NCBI RefSeq assembly: GCF_046224405.1
Contig: NZ_JBJXRK010000004.1
Location: forward strand, 119,610 to 183,609
Direction: 5' to 3'
DNA length: 64,000 bases
Source: Gudongella sp046224405
GTDB lineage: Bacteria > Bacillota > Clostridia > Tissierellales > Tissierellaceae
Positions 15,602 through 23,177 of this stretch are shown here, piece after piece. The stretch's first letter is position 1. Each line of letters starts with the position of its first letter. The notes beneath the pieces were generated by a model. That model worked only from the letters and a program-made list of their open reading frames with translations, was not told the origin of the DNA and did not search any database. Position numbers and translations under genes: made by a program.

Positions 15602-16252
15602 CTACTTTTCAGTTGACGCCTTAAGAAAGTATGAAAGAATAAACAAACTTTCGTTTAGTCTTACATTCTCTATGATCATGTTCTCAGGTACATTGATGTC
15701 TGTGGGCGCAAAATTCCAAATTCCTCTTACTCCAGCCTTCACATAGATATCAGCTACGGCCTGCGCGCTTTCCTTTGGCGTGGTTATGATACCTATCTCC
15801 ACGTTGTTGTCCTTGATGAACTCCTCAATGTTTTCCATATCCCTGATTTCAATATCACGGATTTTTAGACCAATTACTCTAGGATTTCTGTCAAACATGG
15901 AAAGAACTCTAAAACCTGCATCCTCGAAGCCTCTGTAATTGGCTATTGCCTGTCCAAGGTTTCCAGCACCAACAATAACCGCGTTGTATTTCTGGTCCAG
16001 TCCCAGTATCTTGCCAAGCTCCCTTTGAAGGTCCTCAACATTGTATCCGTATCCCTGCTGTCCGAAACCACCGAAATTATTCAGGTCCTGCCTGATCTGC
16101 GAAGCAGTAAAACCCGTCAATACGCTTAGCTCCTGTGAGGATATCCTGCTGATTCCCTTATCCATAAGGTCACTGAGATAACGATGATACTTGGGTAATC
16201 TTCTTATAACCGTTAATGATACCTTATTATCTTTGCCCAATAAACTCACCAC
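15602..16252 (-). CDS. rex: Redox-sensing transcriptional repressor Rex
   Basis: Rex senses the NADH/NAD+ ratio and represses fermentation and respiration genes when NADH is low. The 216 residues contain an N-terminal winged helix (RLPKYHRYLSDL, LTGFTASQIRQDLNNFGGFGQQGYGY) and a Rossmann domain (VGAGNLGQAIANY). Two GTG codons (16252, 16249) and a TTG at 16240 with GGTGGTGAG four bases upstream are all possible starts; the TTG has the best spacing. Its own consensus promoter is overlapped by an inverted repeat. The adjacent gdh gene is a plausible target. Confidence 0.96.
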   Translation of the reverse strand: MVSLLGKDNKVSLTVIRRLPKYHRYLSDLMDKGISRISSQELSVLTGFTASQIRQDLNNFGGFGQQGYGYNVEDLQRELGKILGLDQKYNAVIVGAGNLGQAIANYRGFEDAGFRVLSMFDRNPRVIGLKIRDIEIRDMENIEEFIKDNNVEIGIITTPKESAQAVADIYVKAGVRGIWNFAPTDINVPENMIIENVRLNESLFILSYFLKASTEK

Positions 16253-16272
16253 CCATCTTGAATTCTGGGATA

Positions 16273-16302
16273 ATTATATCATTGACAAAAGCATATGTCA
16301 AT
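16273..16302 (-). promoter_or_regulatory. rex promoter with overlapping inverted repeat
   Basis: TTGACA (16296-16301), 17 bp and TATAAT (16273-16278) match both consensus hexamers perfectly. ATTGACA (16281-16287) and TGTCAAT (16296-16302) form an inverted repeat with an 8-base centre that covers the -35 and half the spacer, a likely operator. Confidence 0.85.
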
Positions 16303-16413
16303 TTATTCACAGGCCTTTAACAATCTTTTTTGTCTCCCCTGAAGCCATTGATTTAACTTTTAAAGAGATGTTTTTTCTGTTAGAATGGTCATAGGAATCA
16401 TGGAGGGATAAAA

Positions 16414-18321
16414 ATGCCAGTACTAACAGCTAACCATATATATAAAACCTATGTTGTCGACCCAATCCTTGAGGATATCAGCTTCCATGTGGAAATTGGG
16501 GATAAAATCGGTGTTCTGGGCCTGAACGGAACTGGAAAGACAACACTTTTTCAGATACTCTCAGGAAAGCTTCCTATGGACCAGGGACAGGTTCAGGTGC
16601 AGCGTGGAACAAGAATTGGATATCTTGAGCAGCATACAAAAATAGACAGCAGGCTAAATGTTTTCGAGGAATGCCTGACGGTTTTTGAAGACCTTATAAT
16701 TATGGAGAACCGCTTAAGGGAAATGGAAATCGAGATTTCAAGGGCGGGTGAGAACGCGGATGAAAATCTGGAGAGGCTCATGGATGAATACGGCCATATG
16801 CTGGAGGAGTTTACTGCCCTTAAGGGCTATGGGTACAAGTCGGAAATTAGGGGGGTCCTCAAGGGTCTCGGTTTTGTTGAGGAGGATTTTGAAAGGCAAG
16901 TGGAAATCCTCAGCGGTGGACAGAAATCGAGATTGTCCCTTGCAAAGCTTCTATTGGAAAAACCGGACCTTCTTCTATTGGACGAACCTACTAACCATCT
17001 GGATATAGATGCCATCACCTGGCTGGAAAAGTTTCTAAGGGACTATAGGGGTTCAAGTCTTATCATTTCCCATGACAGGTACTTTCTGGACAATGTGGCA
17101 AACCGGATCTTCCACATGGAAAACAGGAGCCTCAGAAGCTACAATACTGATTATACAGGCTTTATGGTACAAAGGAAAAAGGAACTGGAAATAATGAAAC
17201 GTCAATATGAAAACCAGCAAAGGGAAGTAAAGCGGCAGGAGGAGATTATCCAGAGATTTATGAACTATGGCGGTGAAAGGTATGTCAAGCAGGCTCGCAG
17301 CCGTCAGAAGATGCTGGATAAGATCAAGCTGTTGCCAAAGCTTAATGAATCGAAGAAGGCATCCTTCCATTTTGATCCTGAAACCAGATCTGGAAGGGAC
17401 GTGCTCCATGCAGAGGGAATCTGCAAGAGTTTTGGCGACCTTAAGCTACTTAAGGATATCTCACTTGACATCTACAGGGGAGAAAAGGTCGGTCTTATAG
17501 GTGCAAATGGAATCGGCAAGACAACCCTTTTCAGAATACTGCTTGGACAGGTTGAGTTGGACGAGGGCTTTGTAAAGCTCGGTCAGCATGTATACCCAGG
17601 CTATTTCGACCAGGAGATGAGTGACCTTAGTCTCGATAAGACAGTTCTGGATGAAATCTGGGATGAATATCCTCTCCTTGACCATTATCAGATACGGACC
17701 TACCTTAGCCAATTTCTTTTTGTAGGTGATGATATTTTCAAGGAGATAAACGAGCTCAGCGGCGGAGAAAAGGCAAGGGTTGCCCTTCTGAAACTTATGC
17801 TTTCAAAGTCAAACTTCCTTCTTATGGATGAGCCCACAAACCATCTGGATATTGACTCCAAGGAGGTCCTTGAGGATGCTCTGAAAAACTACTCCGGAAC
17901 TATTTTTGTTATATCACACGACAGATACTTCCTGAATCAGGTTACCACTAAGCTATTGGAGCTGACTGAAGAGGGTGTAACCGAATTTATGGGCAACTAC
18001 GATTATTATGTAGAGAAAAAGGCCTTCCTCTCACTGGACTTGGAGGAGGAGGAAGAGGAGAAAACCAAAACTCAGCTCAAGCAGGAAAAAAGGAAGGAAA
18101 AGGAAGAGCTTCGAAGGGAGAGGGAAAGAAAAAAGACCATCAATAAGCTGGAGGAAGATATCTCAAGACTAGAGGAAAAAATTGAAAGGATAGATGAAAA
18201 GCTTTCCGACCCTGAGATATATAACAACCATCAGGAGGTACTTAAGCTTTCCAAGGACAGGGACGATCTTCACAAGATGCTGGAGGTGATTTATGCACAG
18301 TGGATGGAGTTTGGAGAGTAA
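16414..18321 (+). CDS. ABC-F family ATPase (YdiF/Uup-like)
   Basis: ABC-F proteins bind the ribosomal E site and act in translation or antibiotic protection; they have no membrane domain. Two ATP cassettes are present: LGLNGTGKTT and LSGGQKSRLSLAKLL in the first, IGANGIGKTT and LSGGEKARVALLKL in the second, each with LLDEPTNHLDID or MDEPTNHLDID. The interdomain linker is about residues 240-325, and a charged coiled-coil C-terminus follows at about residues 540-635. The ATG follows GGAGGG. It is the only plus-strand gene in this area and ends convergently with tsaD. Resistance function cannot be assumed. Confidence 0.93.
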   Translation: MPVLTANHIYKTYVVDPILEDISFHVEIGDKIGVLGLNGTGKTTLFQILSGKLPMDQGQVQVQRGTRIGYLEQHTKIDSRLNVFEECLTVFEDLIIMENRLREMEIEISRAGENADENLERLMDEYGHMLEEFTALKGYGYKSEIRGVLKGLGFVEEDFERQVEILSGGQKSRLSLAKLLLEKPDLLLLDEPTNHLDIDAITWLEKFLRDYRGSSLIISHDRYFLDNVANRIFHMENRSLRSYNTDYTGFMVQRKKELEIMKRQYENQQREVKRQEEIIQRFMNYGGERYVKQARSRQKMLDKIKLLPKLNESKKASFHFDPETRSGRDVLHAEGICKSFGDLKLLKDISLDIYRGEKVGLIGANGIGKTTLFRILLGQVELDEGFVKLGQHVYPGYFDQEMSDLSLDKTVLDEIWDEYPLLDHYQIRTYLSQFLFVGDDIFKEINELSGGEKARVALLKLMLSKSNFLLMDEPTNHLDIDSKEVLEDALKNYSGTIFVISHDRYFLNQVTTKLLELTEEGVTEFMGNYDYYVEKKAFLSLDLEEEEEEKTKTQLKQEKRKEKEELRRERERKKTINKLEEDISRLEEKIERIDEKLSDPEIYNNHQEVLKLSKDRDDLHKMLEVIYAQWMEFGE

Positions 18322-18331
18322 TCATTACAAC

Positions 18332-18412
18332 ATATCCACATTGTCCACAGGTTTACACCTAGTTATCCACTGTATATCAGTAACTTTCCTTCTTTTTCCC
18401 ACATTATCCACA
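18332..18412 (+). promoter_or_regulatory. DnaA-box cluster 1
   Basis: Four 9-mers in the same orientation: ATATCCACA (18332), TTGTCCACA (18341), TTATCCACT (18363) and the perfect TTATCCACA (18404). The first three each differ from consensus by one base. They lie in the 3' intergenic space between two convergent genes, where no promoter is needed. It is not an origin by context (no dnaA/dnaN). Confidence 0.6.
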
Positions 18413-18421
18413 GGCAAATGA

Positions 18422-18463
18422 AAAACCATCCCCATATGTTGTGGACATCCTGGGGATGGTTTT
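18422..18463. terminator. Bidirectional terminator between ABC-F and tsaD
   Basis: A 12-bp stem (AAAACCATCCCC/GGGGATGGTTTT) with an 18-base loop serves the two convergent genes. A and T runs flank both sides. Confidence 0.9.
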
Positions 18464-19473
18464 TAGTCTAGAAACCCTAGATTGGGCATTACCTTCATGT
18501 TAAGGTCCGAGACCTTGCCGTTGATGAAATTATAGTAGCCTGCGGAACCAATCATAGCAGCATTGTCTGTGCATAACTGAATGGATGGATAAAAGATATC
18601 CACATTCTCTTTCCTCCCTCGATTCTCCATCATTTCCCTTAAGCCCTTATTGGCGGCAACTCCTCCGGCAATTACTATCCTGTCCCTTCCGGTTTCCCTT
18701 GCCAGCCTAAAGGATTTTTCCACCATTACCTCAAGAACCGACTGCTGAAAGCTTGCAGCCACATCTGCTACAACAGGCTCCTCATCCTTCTGCTTCAACT
18801 GGTTCAGGTAGTTAAGAACTGCAGTTTTAAGCCCACTGAAGCTGAAATCATAGCTGTCATCCTCCAAAAACACCCTTGGAAAATCTATTGCAGACCCATC
18901 TCCATCCATGGCCAACCTGTCGATGAATGGCCCGCCGGGATATGGCAGACCCAATGCCCTTGCAACCTTGTCAAAGGCCTCTCCAGCCGCATCGTCCCTG
19001 GTCCTTCCATAAAGCTTGTAGCTGCTGTAATCAAGAACGTCAATAAGATATGAATGACCTCCTGACACTATAAGGCAGGTAAAGGGTGGCTCAAGGTCCT
19101 TGTGCTCAATATAGTTGGCACAGATATGTCCTTCTATGTGGTTAACTCCAACTATGGGGATATCAAGTCCATATGCCATTGCCTTAGCCGTTGACAGTCC
19201 CACCAGAAGAGCACCCACAAGTCCTGGACCCTGAGTTACACTTATGAAGTCTATATCCTCAAAGCCGACCTGGGCCTTATCCAGGGCTTCCTGAACTATT
19301 ACATCTATCCCCTCGATGTGCTTTCTGGATGCAATCTCAGGCACCACACCTCCGTATTCCCTGTGAATTTCTATCTGTGAGGAGATTATATTCGATAGTA
19401 CCTCTCTCCCATCCCTAACGACTCCACAGGACGTCTCATCGCAGGATGTCTCTATTGCCAATGTTAACATCAT
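18463..19473 (-). CDS. tsaD: tRNA N6-adenosine threonylcarbamoyltransferase TsaD
   Basis: TsaD transfers threonylcarbamoyl from TC-AMP to A37 of ANN-decoding tRNAs (t6A), together with TsaB and TsaE. Signatures are AIETSCDETSC at the N-terminus, SRKHIEG and VNHIEGHICAN (iron-binding His residues), and VSGGHSYLIDV. About 336 aa is the family norm. The ATG at 19473 or 19470 lies directly after the rimI stop (TGAATATGATG), with GAGGTG overlapping that stop; an in-frame start at 19500 is inside rimI and unlikely. Last gene of tsaE-tsaB-rimI-tsaD. Confidence 0.97.
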   Translation of the reverse strand: MMLTLAIETSCDETSCGVVRDGREVLSNIISSQIEIHREYGGVVPEIASRKHIEGIDVIVQEALDKAQVGFEDIDFISVTQGPGLVGALLVGLSTAKAMAYGLDIPIVGVNHIEGHICANYIEHKDLEPPFTCLIVSGGHSYLIDVLDYSSYKLYGRTRDDAAGEAFDKVARALGLPYPGGPFIDRLAMDGDGSAIDFPRVFLEDDSYDFSFSGLKTAVLNYLNQLKQKDEEPVVADVAASFQQSVLEVMVEKSFRLARETGRDRIVIAGGVAANKGLREMMENRGRKENVDIFYPSIQLCTDNAAMIGSAGYYNFINGKVSDLNMKVMPNLGFLD

Positions 19474-19475
19474 AT

Positions 19476-19928
19476 TCACCTCAAGCTCTTCTTTCTCCAC
19501 ATTATTATTGCATCCTCATTGTTGTCGGAATAATAACCCGGCCTCTTGCCGGCATCCCTAAAACCATGCTTCCGGTAAAGATTTCTGGCCACCAAGTTGG
19601 ATTCCCTGACTTCAAGGGTGATATCCGGTATCCCCGTCCTGTCACAATAATCCACGATTCCCATTACAAGGGCATCTCCAATCCCCTTGCCCCTGAACTC
19701 CTTCTTTACGGCAACATTGGTTATGTGCCCTTCATCAAGAATCTTCCACAATCCTCCATATCCCGTAACCTTGTTGTCGACCTCTGCCACAATGTAGACC
19801 GCAAGGACATTCTCAACAATCTCCTTCTGAAAGGATTCTCTGGACCATGGCGTACTAAAGGAAGCCTTCTCAATTTCCAATACATCATCGATGTCCTTCT
19901 CAGTCATTTCTCTCAATATGATTTTCAT
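19476..19928 (-). CDS. rimI: Ribosomal-protein-alanine N-acetyltransferase RimI (GNAT)
   Basis: This GNAT enzyme acetylates protein N-termini, classically S18, using acetyl-CoA. The acetyl-CoA loop is VKKEFRGKGIGDALV, followed by VRESNLVARNLYRKHGF in motif B. The 150-aa length is typical. It lies between tsaB and tsaD, the standard Firmicute order, two bases after the tsaB stop and two before the tsaD start, so all are translationally coupled. In some bacteria this gene acts in protein lysine or N-terminal acetylation more widely. Confidence 0.93.
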   Translation of the reverse strand: MKIILREMTEKDIDDVLEIEKASFSTPWSRESFQKEIVENVLAVYIVAEVDNKVTGYGGLWKILDEGHITNVAVKKEFRGKGIGDALVMGIVDYCDRTGIPDITLEVRESNLVARNLYRKHGFRDAGKRPGYYSDNNEDAIIMWRKKSLR

Positions 19929-19930
19929 AA

Positions 19931-20626
19931 TTACCTCATCTTTTTCTGCATTCTCTGAGCCTGGGAATCCCGCAGGTATTCAGGTGCCATTGTAAACATG
20001 TCATCAAACTGTCCACTTCTAAGCTTTATCATGCCTAGTCTGCAGACGCTGGCAGCTCGGCTTAGGTTTAGGCTGCCCGGTGCAAATAGTGCCTTATTTC
20101 CCAGACCTTCATTAAACTCATTTTTATATCTGACCGCTCCGTCTCCAACCAGTATTGCCTTGTCATGGTCCCTGTTGATTATATGGATCAGTTCCTCCAC
20201 AGGTAGGGCATCAGGCTTGAGCACTGGAATCCACCGATCGTTTTCCATGGTGTATATTGCAGTAAAGACCCTGTCCCTTCTGGCATCCATCATTGGGACA
20301 ACAATTTCATGTCCGTACATGTTATCGGCCAAAACCTCCAAGGAGGATACCCCAACGATGGGTTTGTCAGTTACATGGGCGAAACCCTTTGCTGTTGCAA
20401 GGCCTATCCTAAGGCCTGTAAATGACCCTGGTCCCTTTGATACCGCAAATCCATCCATATCCCTTATCTTCATCCCCAGATTATCCATCAGCTCGCCTAT
20501 CATGGGCACAAGTGCCTCTGAATGACTCATATCAAGGCTTAGGGAAAACTCTCCAAGCAATGTTTCATCCTCCATAACGGCGCAGGTGGTCATCATTGTG
20601 GAGGTATCCAGTCCCAGTATTTTCAT
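19931..20626 (-). CDS. tsaB: t6A biosynthesis protein TsaB
   Basis: TsaB is the inactive ASKHA paralogue that pairs with TsaD and is needed for t6A synthesis. The 231 residues begin with ILGLDTSTMMTTCAV and contain GPGSFTGLRIGLATAKGFA, the family signature. The ATG overlaps the tsaE stop by four bases (ATGA), with AAGGAG upstream. Second gene of the t6A operon; tsaC, the remaining enzyme of the pathway, is elsewhere in this window at 61182-62228. Confidence 0.95.
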   Translation of the reverse strand: MKILGLDTSTMMTTCAVMEDETLLGEFSLSLDMSHSEALVPMIGELMDNLGMKIRDMDGFAVSKGPGSFTGLRIGLATAKGFAHVTDKPIVGVSSLEVLADNMYGHEIVVPMMDARRDRVFTAIYTMENDRWIPVLKPDALPVEELIHIINRDHDKAILVGDGAVRYKNEFNEGLGNKALFAPGSLNLSRAASVCRLGMIKLRSGQFDDMFTMAPEYLRDSQAQRMQKKMR

Positions 20627-21078
20627 TTGATCAGCTCCTTAGCAAGAAACTCACTTCTATTTCCAAATGCTTTCAACTCAACAATTCTTTCATCGGGATT
20701 TTCTGTCCTGTAAATCCAAAGCTCAAGTCTGTCATCAGGAAGGTACTCCTGTATGTTTTCGGCCCATTCAATCAGACAGACTCCCTTTCCGTAGAAATAA
20801 TCCTCTACCCCAAGATCATAAAGGTCTTCCCCATCATTAAGTCTGTACACGTCAAAATGATACAGGGGAAGTCTCCCTTGGTACTCATTTATTATTGTAA
20901 AGGTTGGGCTTGTGATGTAATCCTCCACTCCAAGTCCCAATCCAACGGACTTGCTTATAGTGGTCTTTCCGGCTCCAAGATCACCGTTTAGGCATATTAC
21001 ATCACCAGCTTCCACCAGCTCACCCAGTCTTTTGCCAAATGTATCTGTTTCTTCTATTCCCTTAAGCTCTATTCTCAT
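20623..21078 (-). CDS. tsaE: t6A biosynthesis ATPase TsaE
   Basis: TsaE is the P-loop ATPase that resets the TsaBD complex between rounds of t6A synthesis. The Walker A is GDLGAGKTT near residues 32-40, SPTFTIINEY follows as the switch region, and HFDVYRL and LIEWAE are the family's later motifs. The 151 aa are typical. It heads the tsaE-tsaB-rimI-tsaD operon, with a good promoter 51 bp upstream. Confidence 0.96.
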   Translation of the reverse strand: MRIELKGIEETDTFGKRLGELVEAGDVICLNGDLGAGKTTISKSVGLGLGVEDYITSPTFTIINEYQGRLPLYHFDVYRLNDGEDLYDLGVEDYFYGKGVCLIEWAENIQEYLPDDRLELWIYRTENPDERIVELKAFGNRSEFLAKELIK

Positions 21079-21128
21079 GCTTTACCTTCCCATTTCTAAC
21101 TACTGTTACCCAATCACGTCAATACTCA

Positions 21129-21157
21129 ATTATACCAAATGAAAATCCACTAGACAA
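21129..21157 (-). promoter_or_regulatory. Promoter of the tsaE-tsaB-rimI-tsaD operon
   Basis: TTGTCT (21152-21157), 17 bp, perfect TATAAT (21129-21134). Confidence 0.78.
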
Positions 21158-21185
21158 ATATTTTGGGCAATATATTAGAAAAACC

Positions 21186-22121
21186 CTAGTTTTGGAGAAT
21201 CTCACCAATTTCTTCCTTGGTTGATTTGAGGTCTTCCTCAAGACCTGCCAGTCTATTTTCAAGCTCCCGCACTATGTTTTCGATACTTCCATTTGCGTCC
21301 TCAACGTGGCTTATTGAGTCGTTTATTCTGGATTGAACGAACCAGTCTGCAATCAAACCATCCAGGAAGAAGTCTGCAAAGGAAGCGAAGGCTGAAATAT
21401 TTACCTCTATGTCTGTAAACTCATTGACATCTGACAGCTCTTTCCTGAAGGCCTTCAGCTGGTGCTGGACCTGCCTGGCCCTTCTGTTTGCTTCATCTAT
21501 TGCAGAATGCTTCGCAAGGTTTGAGACAAGTCCTCCCCCGAGCAGGTCCCAGGTACCCCAGCCTTTTGCAGAATCCAATTTCTCCCTTACACCCTCTAGT
21601 GATTCAAGAGTGGACCTGCCCGCTGCAATTGCCTCCTTGACTTCCTTGATGTCTACCTCCAGCTCATCAGCCCTGATCAGCCTTTCACCTAGGGCTTTCC
21701 CCTGAATTCCTCCAGACTCAATGAGGAGCTCTTCCTTTTCCTTAAGTAGCTGCTTATAATTGCCCTCAACGTCTCCAAATTGGGATAGAAGCATATCTGC
21801 CTCGGCCAGGTCCTTTTCAAGGTCCTGGATGTTTGTCTGGCATTCTTCATAGCTGGCCTTTGCCCGCAGGAGCTCCTCCTTTTCCTTTTCAAGGTACTCC
21901 TCCCTTTTTCCTGTTATTGATAGAAAAAGGGATTTTACTCCCGACTTCTCCAGATTTTCTACATCCTTAAGCTCCTTTTCATGCCGTTGGAGCAGGTCTC
22001 CTCTGGATTGTACGAGCTGGCTCAGCTCATCCTGCATTGCTTCTCTAAGAGATTTCAACTTGTTGTACTCCCTCAGTCTTTTTTTTATTTCAAATATCTC
22101 TTCATTCAACCTATCAAGCAT
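21186..22121 (-). CDS. Coiled-coil protein of unknown function
   Basis: I do not recognise this 311-aa protein. It is dominated by charged heptad-like helices at about residues 1-180 and 280-311, with a distinct central segment containing AKGWGTWDLLGGGLVS and the more hydrophobic SAFASFADFFLDGLIADWF. That centre has no clear transmembrane helix, but it could associate with membrane. There is no signal peptide. ATG at 22121 has AGAGGTG upstream; a start at 22148 lacks support. It sits between the t6A operon and ribU with no evident functional link. Confidence 0.7.
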   Translation of the reverse strand: MLDRLNEEIFEIKKRLREYNKLKSLREAMQDELSQLVQSRGDLLQRHEKELKDVENLEKSGVKSLFLSITGKREEYLEKEKEELLRAKASYEECQTNIQDLEKDLAEADMLLSQFGDVEGNYKQLLKEKEELLIESGGIQGKALGERLIRADELEVDIKEVKEAIAAGRSTLESLEGVREKLDSAKGWGTWDLLGGGLVSNLAKHSAIDEANRRARQVQHQLKAFRKELSDVNEFTDIEVNISAFASFADFFLDGLIADWFVQSRINDSISHVEDANGSIENIVRELENRLAGLEEDLKSTKEEIGEILQN

Positions 22122-22217
22122 ACGACACCTCTCAATTGTATTTTTCAAAGCACCTACCTTCTAAGCTTAACACAGCACATTCTCAATTTCCATATGAGCC
22201 TTGAATTCCAACAAAAA

Positions 22218-22238
22218 ACAAGGACTCCAGGTCCTTGT
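22218..22238 (-). terminator. ribU terminator
   Basis: An 8-bp stem (ACAAGGAC/GTCCTTGT) with a 5-base loop is followed by six Ts on the minus strand. Confidence 0.85.
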
Positions 22239-22252
22239 TCATGTTTTGCTAT

Positions 22253-22861
22253 CTAGTTGTGAAGAAGGGGTGATACCTTCTTATAGAGCAAAATTGTTAT
22301 GGCGGTCAGCATGCTTCCCTTCAGCAGGTTAAAAGGCACAATGGAGTATAGCATCATTGTTTTCAAGTCAACAATATTGCTGTTCACTGCAGTACCCATT
22401 TCAACCAGGCTCTCAATTGGCCACCCAAACAGCTTTGCATAGAACGGGAACATCACATAGTAGTTTGCCACTGTAATGACAATGGTCATCACAACTGTTC
22501 CAAGCAGTAGTCCTGCAACTGCCCTTCCAAATGTCTTCTTCTTGAAATATACAAATCCAGCGGTGTAGGCAAATGCACTTCCAACCACGAAGTTTGCCAG
22601 CTCACCGATTCCTCCGGTTGTGGTTCCTTCAATTACAAGATTAAGTACGTTCTTAAGCAATTGAATTATGACCCCAACCATTGGTCCCATTGCAAATGCC
22701 CCAATAAGTGACGGTAAATCTGATATGTCGATCTTGATAAACGGTGGCGCAAGCCAAACCAGGGGTATCTCGAAGAACATCAATATAAAGGAGATCACTC
22801 CCAATACCGATATCTTAACCATCATTCTGGTGTTCCATGCTTCCTTGCTAAGTGTATACAT
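22253..22861 (-). CDS. ribU: Riboflavin ECF transporter S component RibU
   Basis: RibU captures riboflavin in the membrane and works with a shared ECF energising module (not in this window). The roughly 202 residues form about six membrane segments with the family pattern IDISDLPSLIGAFAMGPMVGV and NFVVGSAFAYTAGFVY. ATG at 22861 has GGAGGG upstream; earlier in-frame codons would run back through the riboswitch terminator, so I exclude them. An FMN riboswitch with terminator controls it: when FMN is plentiful, transcription should stop before the gene. Confidence 0.93.
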   Translation of the reverse strand: MYTLSKEAWNTRMMVKISVLGVISFILMFFEIPLVWLAPPFIKIDISDLPSLIGAFAMGPMVGVIIQLLKNVLNLVIEGTTTGGIGELANFVVGSAFAYTAGFVYFKKKTFGRAVAGLLLGTVVMTIVITVANYYVMFPFYAKLFGWPIESLVEMGTAVNSNIVDLKTMMLYSIVPFNLLKGSMLTAITILLYKKVSPLLHN

Positions 22862-22903
22862 AATATCCCTCCATGTTTTTTTATTACTTCGGGAATATAA
22901 AAA

Positions 22904-22925
22904 GCCCCAAAGCAATCTTCGGGGC
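22904..22925 (-). terminator. FMN riboswitch terminator (expression platform)
   Basis: A 9-bp stem with one mismatch (GCCCCGAAG/CTTTGGGGC) is followed by TTTTTAT on the minus strand, between the aptamer and the ribU ribosome-binding site. Confidence 0.85.
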
Positions 22926-22946
22926 ATAAATACTAAAGATAATATC

Positions 22947-23055
22947 ATCTTCTTCCATCCAGACTTTAACTGTCGGCTCTGGAATCTAACCAGATCAACC
23001 TTTCGGCTCGCGGGCTTTACCGCCGGTGAGGACTTGCACCTCGCCCTGAAGATAT
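22947..23055 (-). ncRNA. FMN riboswitch (RFN element)
   Basis: Read on the minus strand, the element opens with ATCTTCAGGGCGAGGTG. It contains the conserved ACCGGCGGTAAAGCCCGCGA and AGATTCCAGAGCCGACAGT segments, and ends GTCTGGATGGAAGAAGAT. It lies directly after a good promoter and before a terminator and ribU, the classic arrangement. Confidence 0.96.
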
Positions 23056-23065
23056 ATCTACTATT

Positions 23066-23094
23066 ATAATATCGAAGGTTATCTATTATGTCAA
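23066..23094 (-). promoter_or_regulatory. Promoter of the ribU riboswitch transcript
   Basis: Perfect TTGACA (23089-23094), 17 bp, TATTAT (23066-23071), just upstream of the aptamer. An 11-bp perfect stem (23106-23116 with 23123-23133) lies behind it without a T run; its role is unclear. Confidence 0.85.
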
Positions 23095-23177
23095 GCAGAT
23101 TTTTTCAATCTTGATAATAAAATATCAAGATTGAACTCACAATTCACAGATCACAATTCACAATTACCTGATTTAAC

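Noticed and set aside
16281..16302. Canonical Rex operator at the rex promoter
   Set aside because: ATTGACA-N8-TGTCAAT does not match the TTGTGA-N6-TCACAA or TTGTTAA-N4-TTAACAA Rex patterns.
23106..23133. Terminator upstream of the ribU promoter
   Set aside because: The 11-bp stem is perfect, but neither strand has a T run after it.
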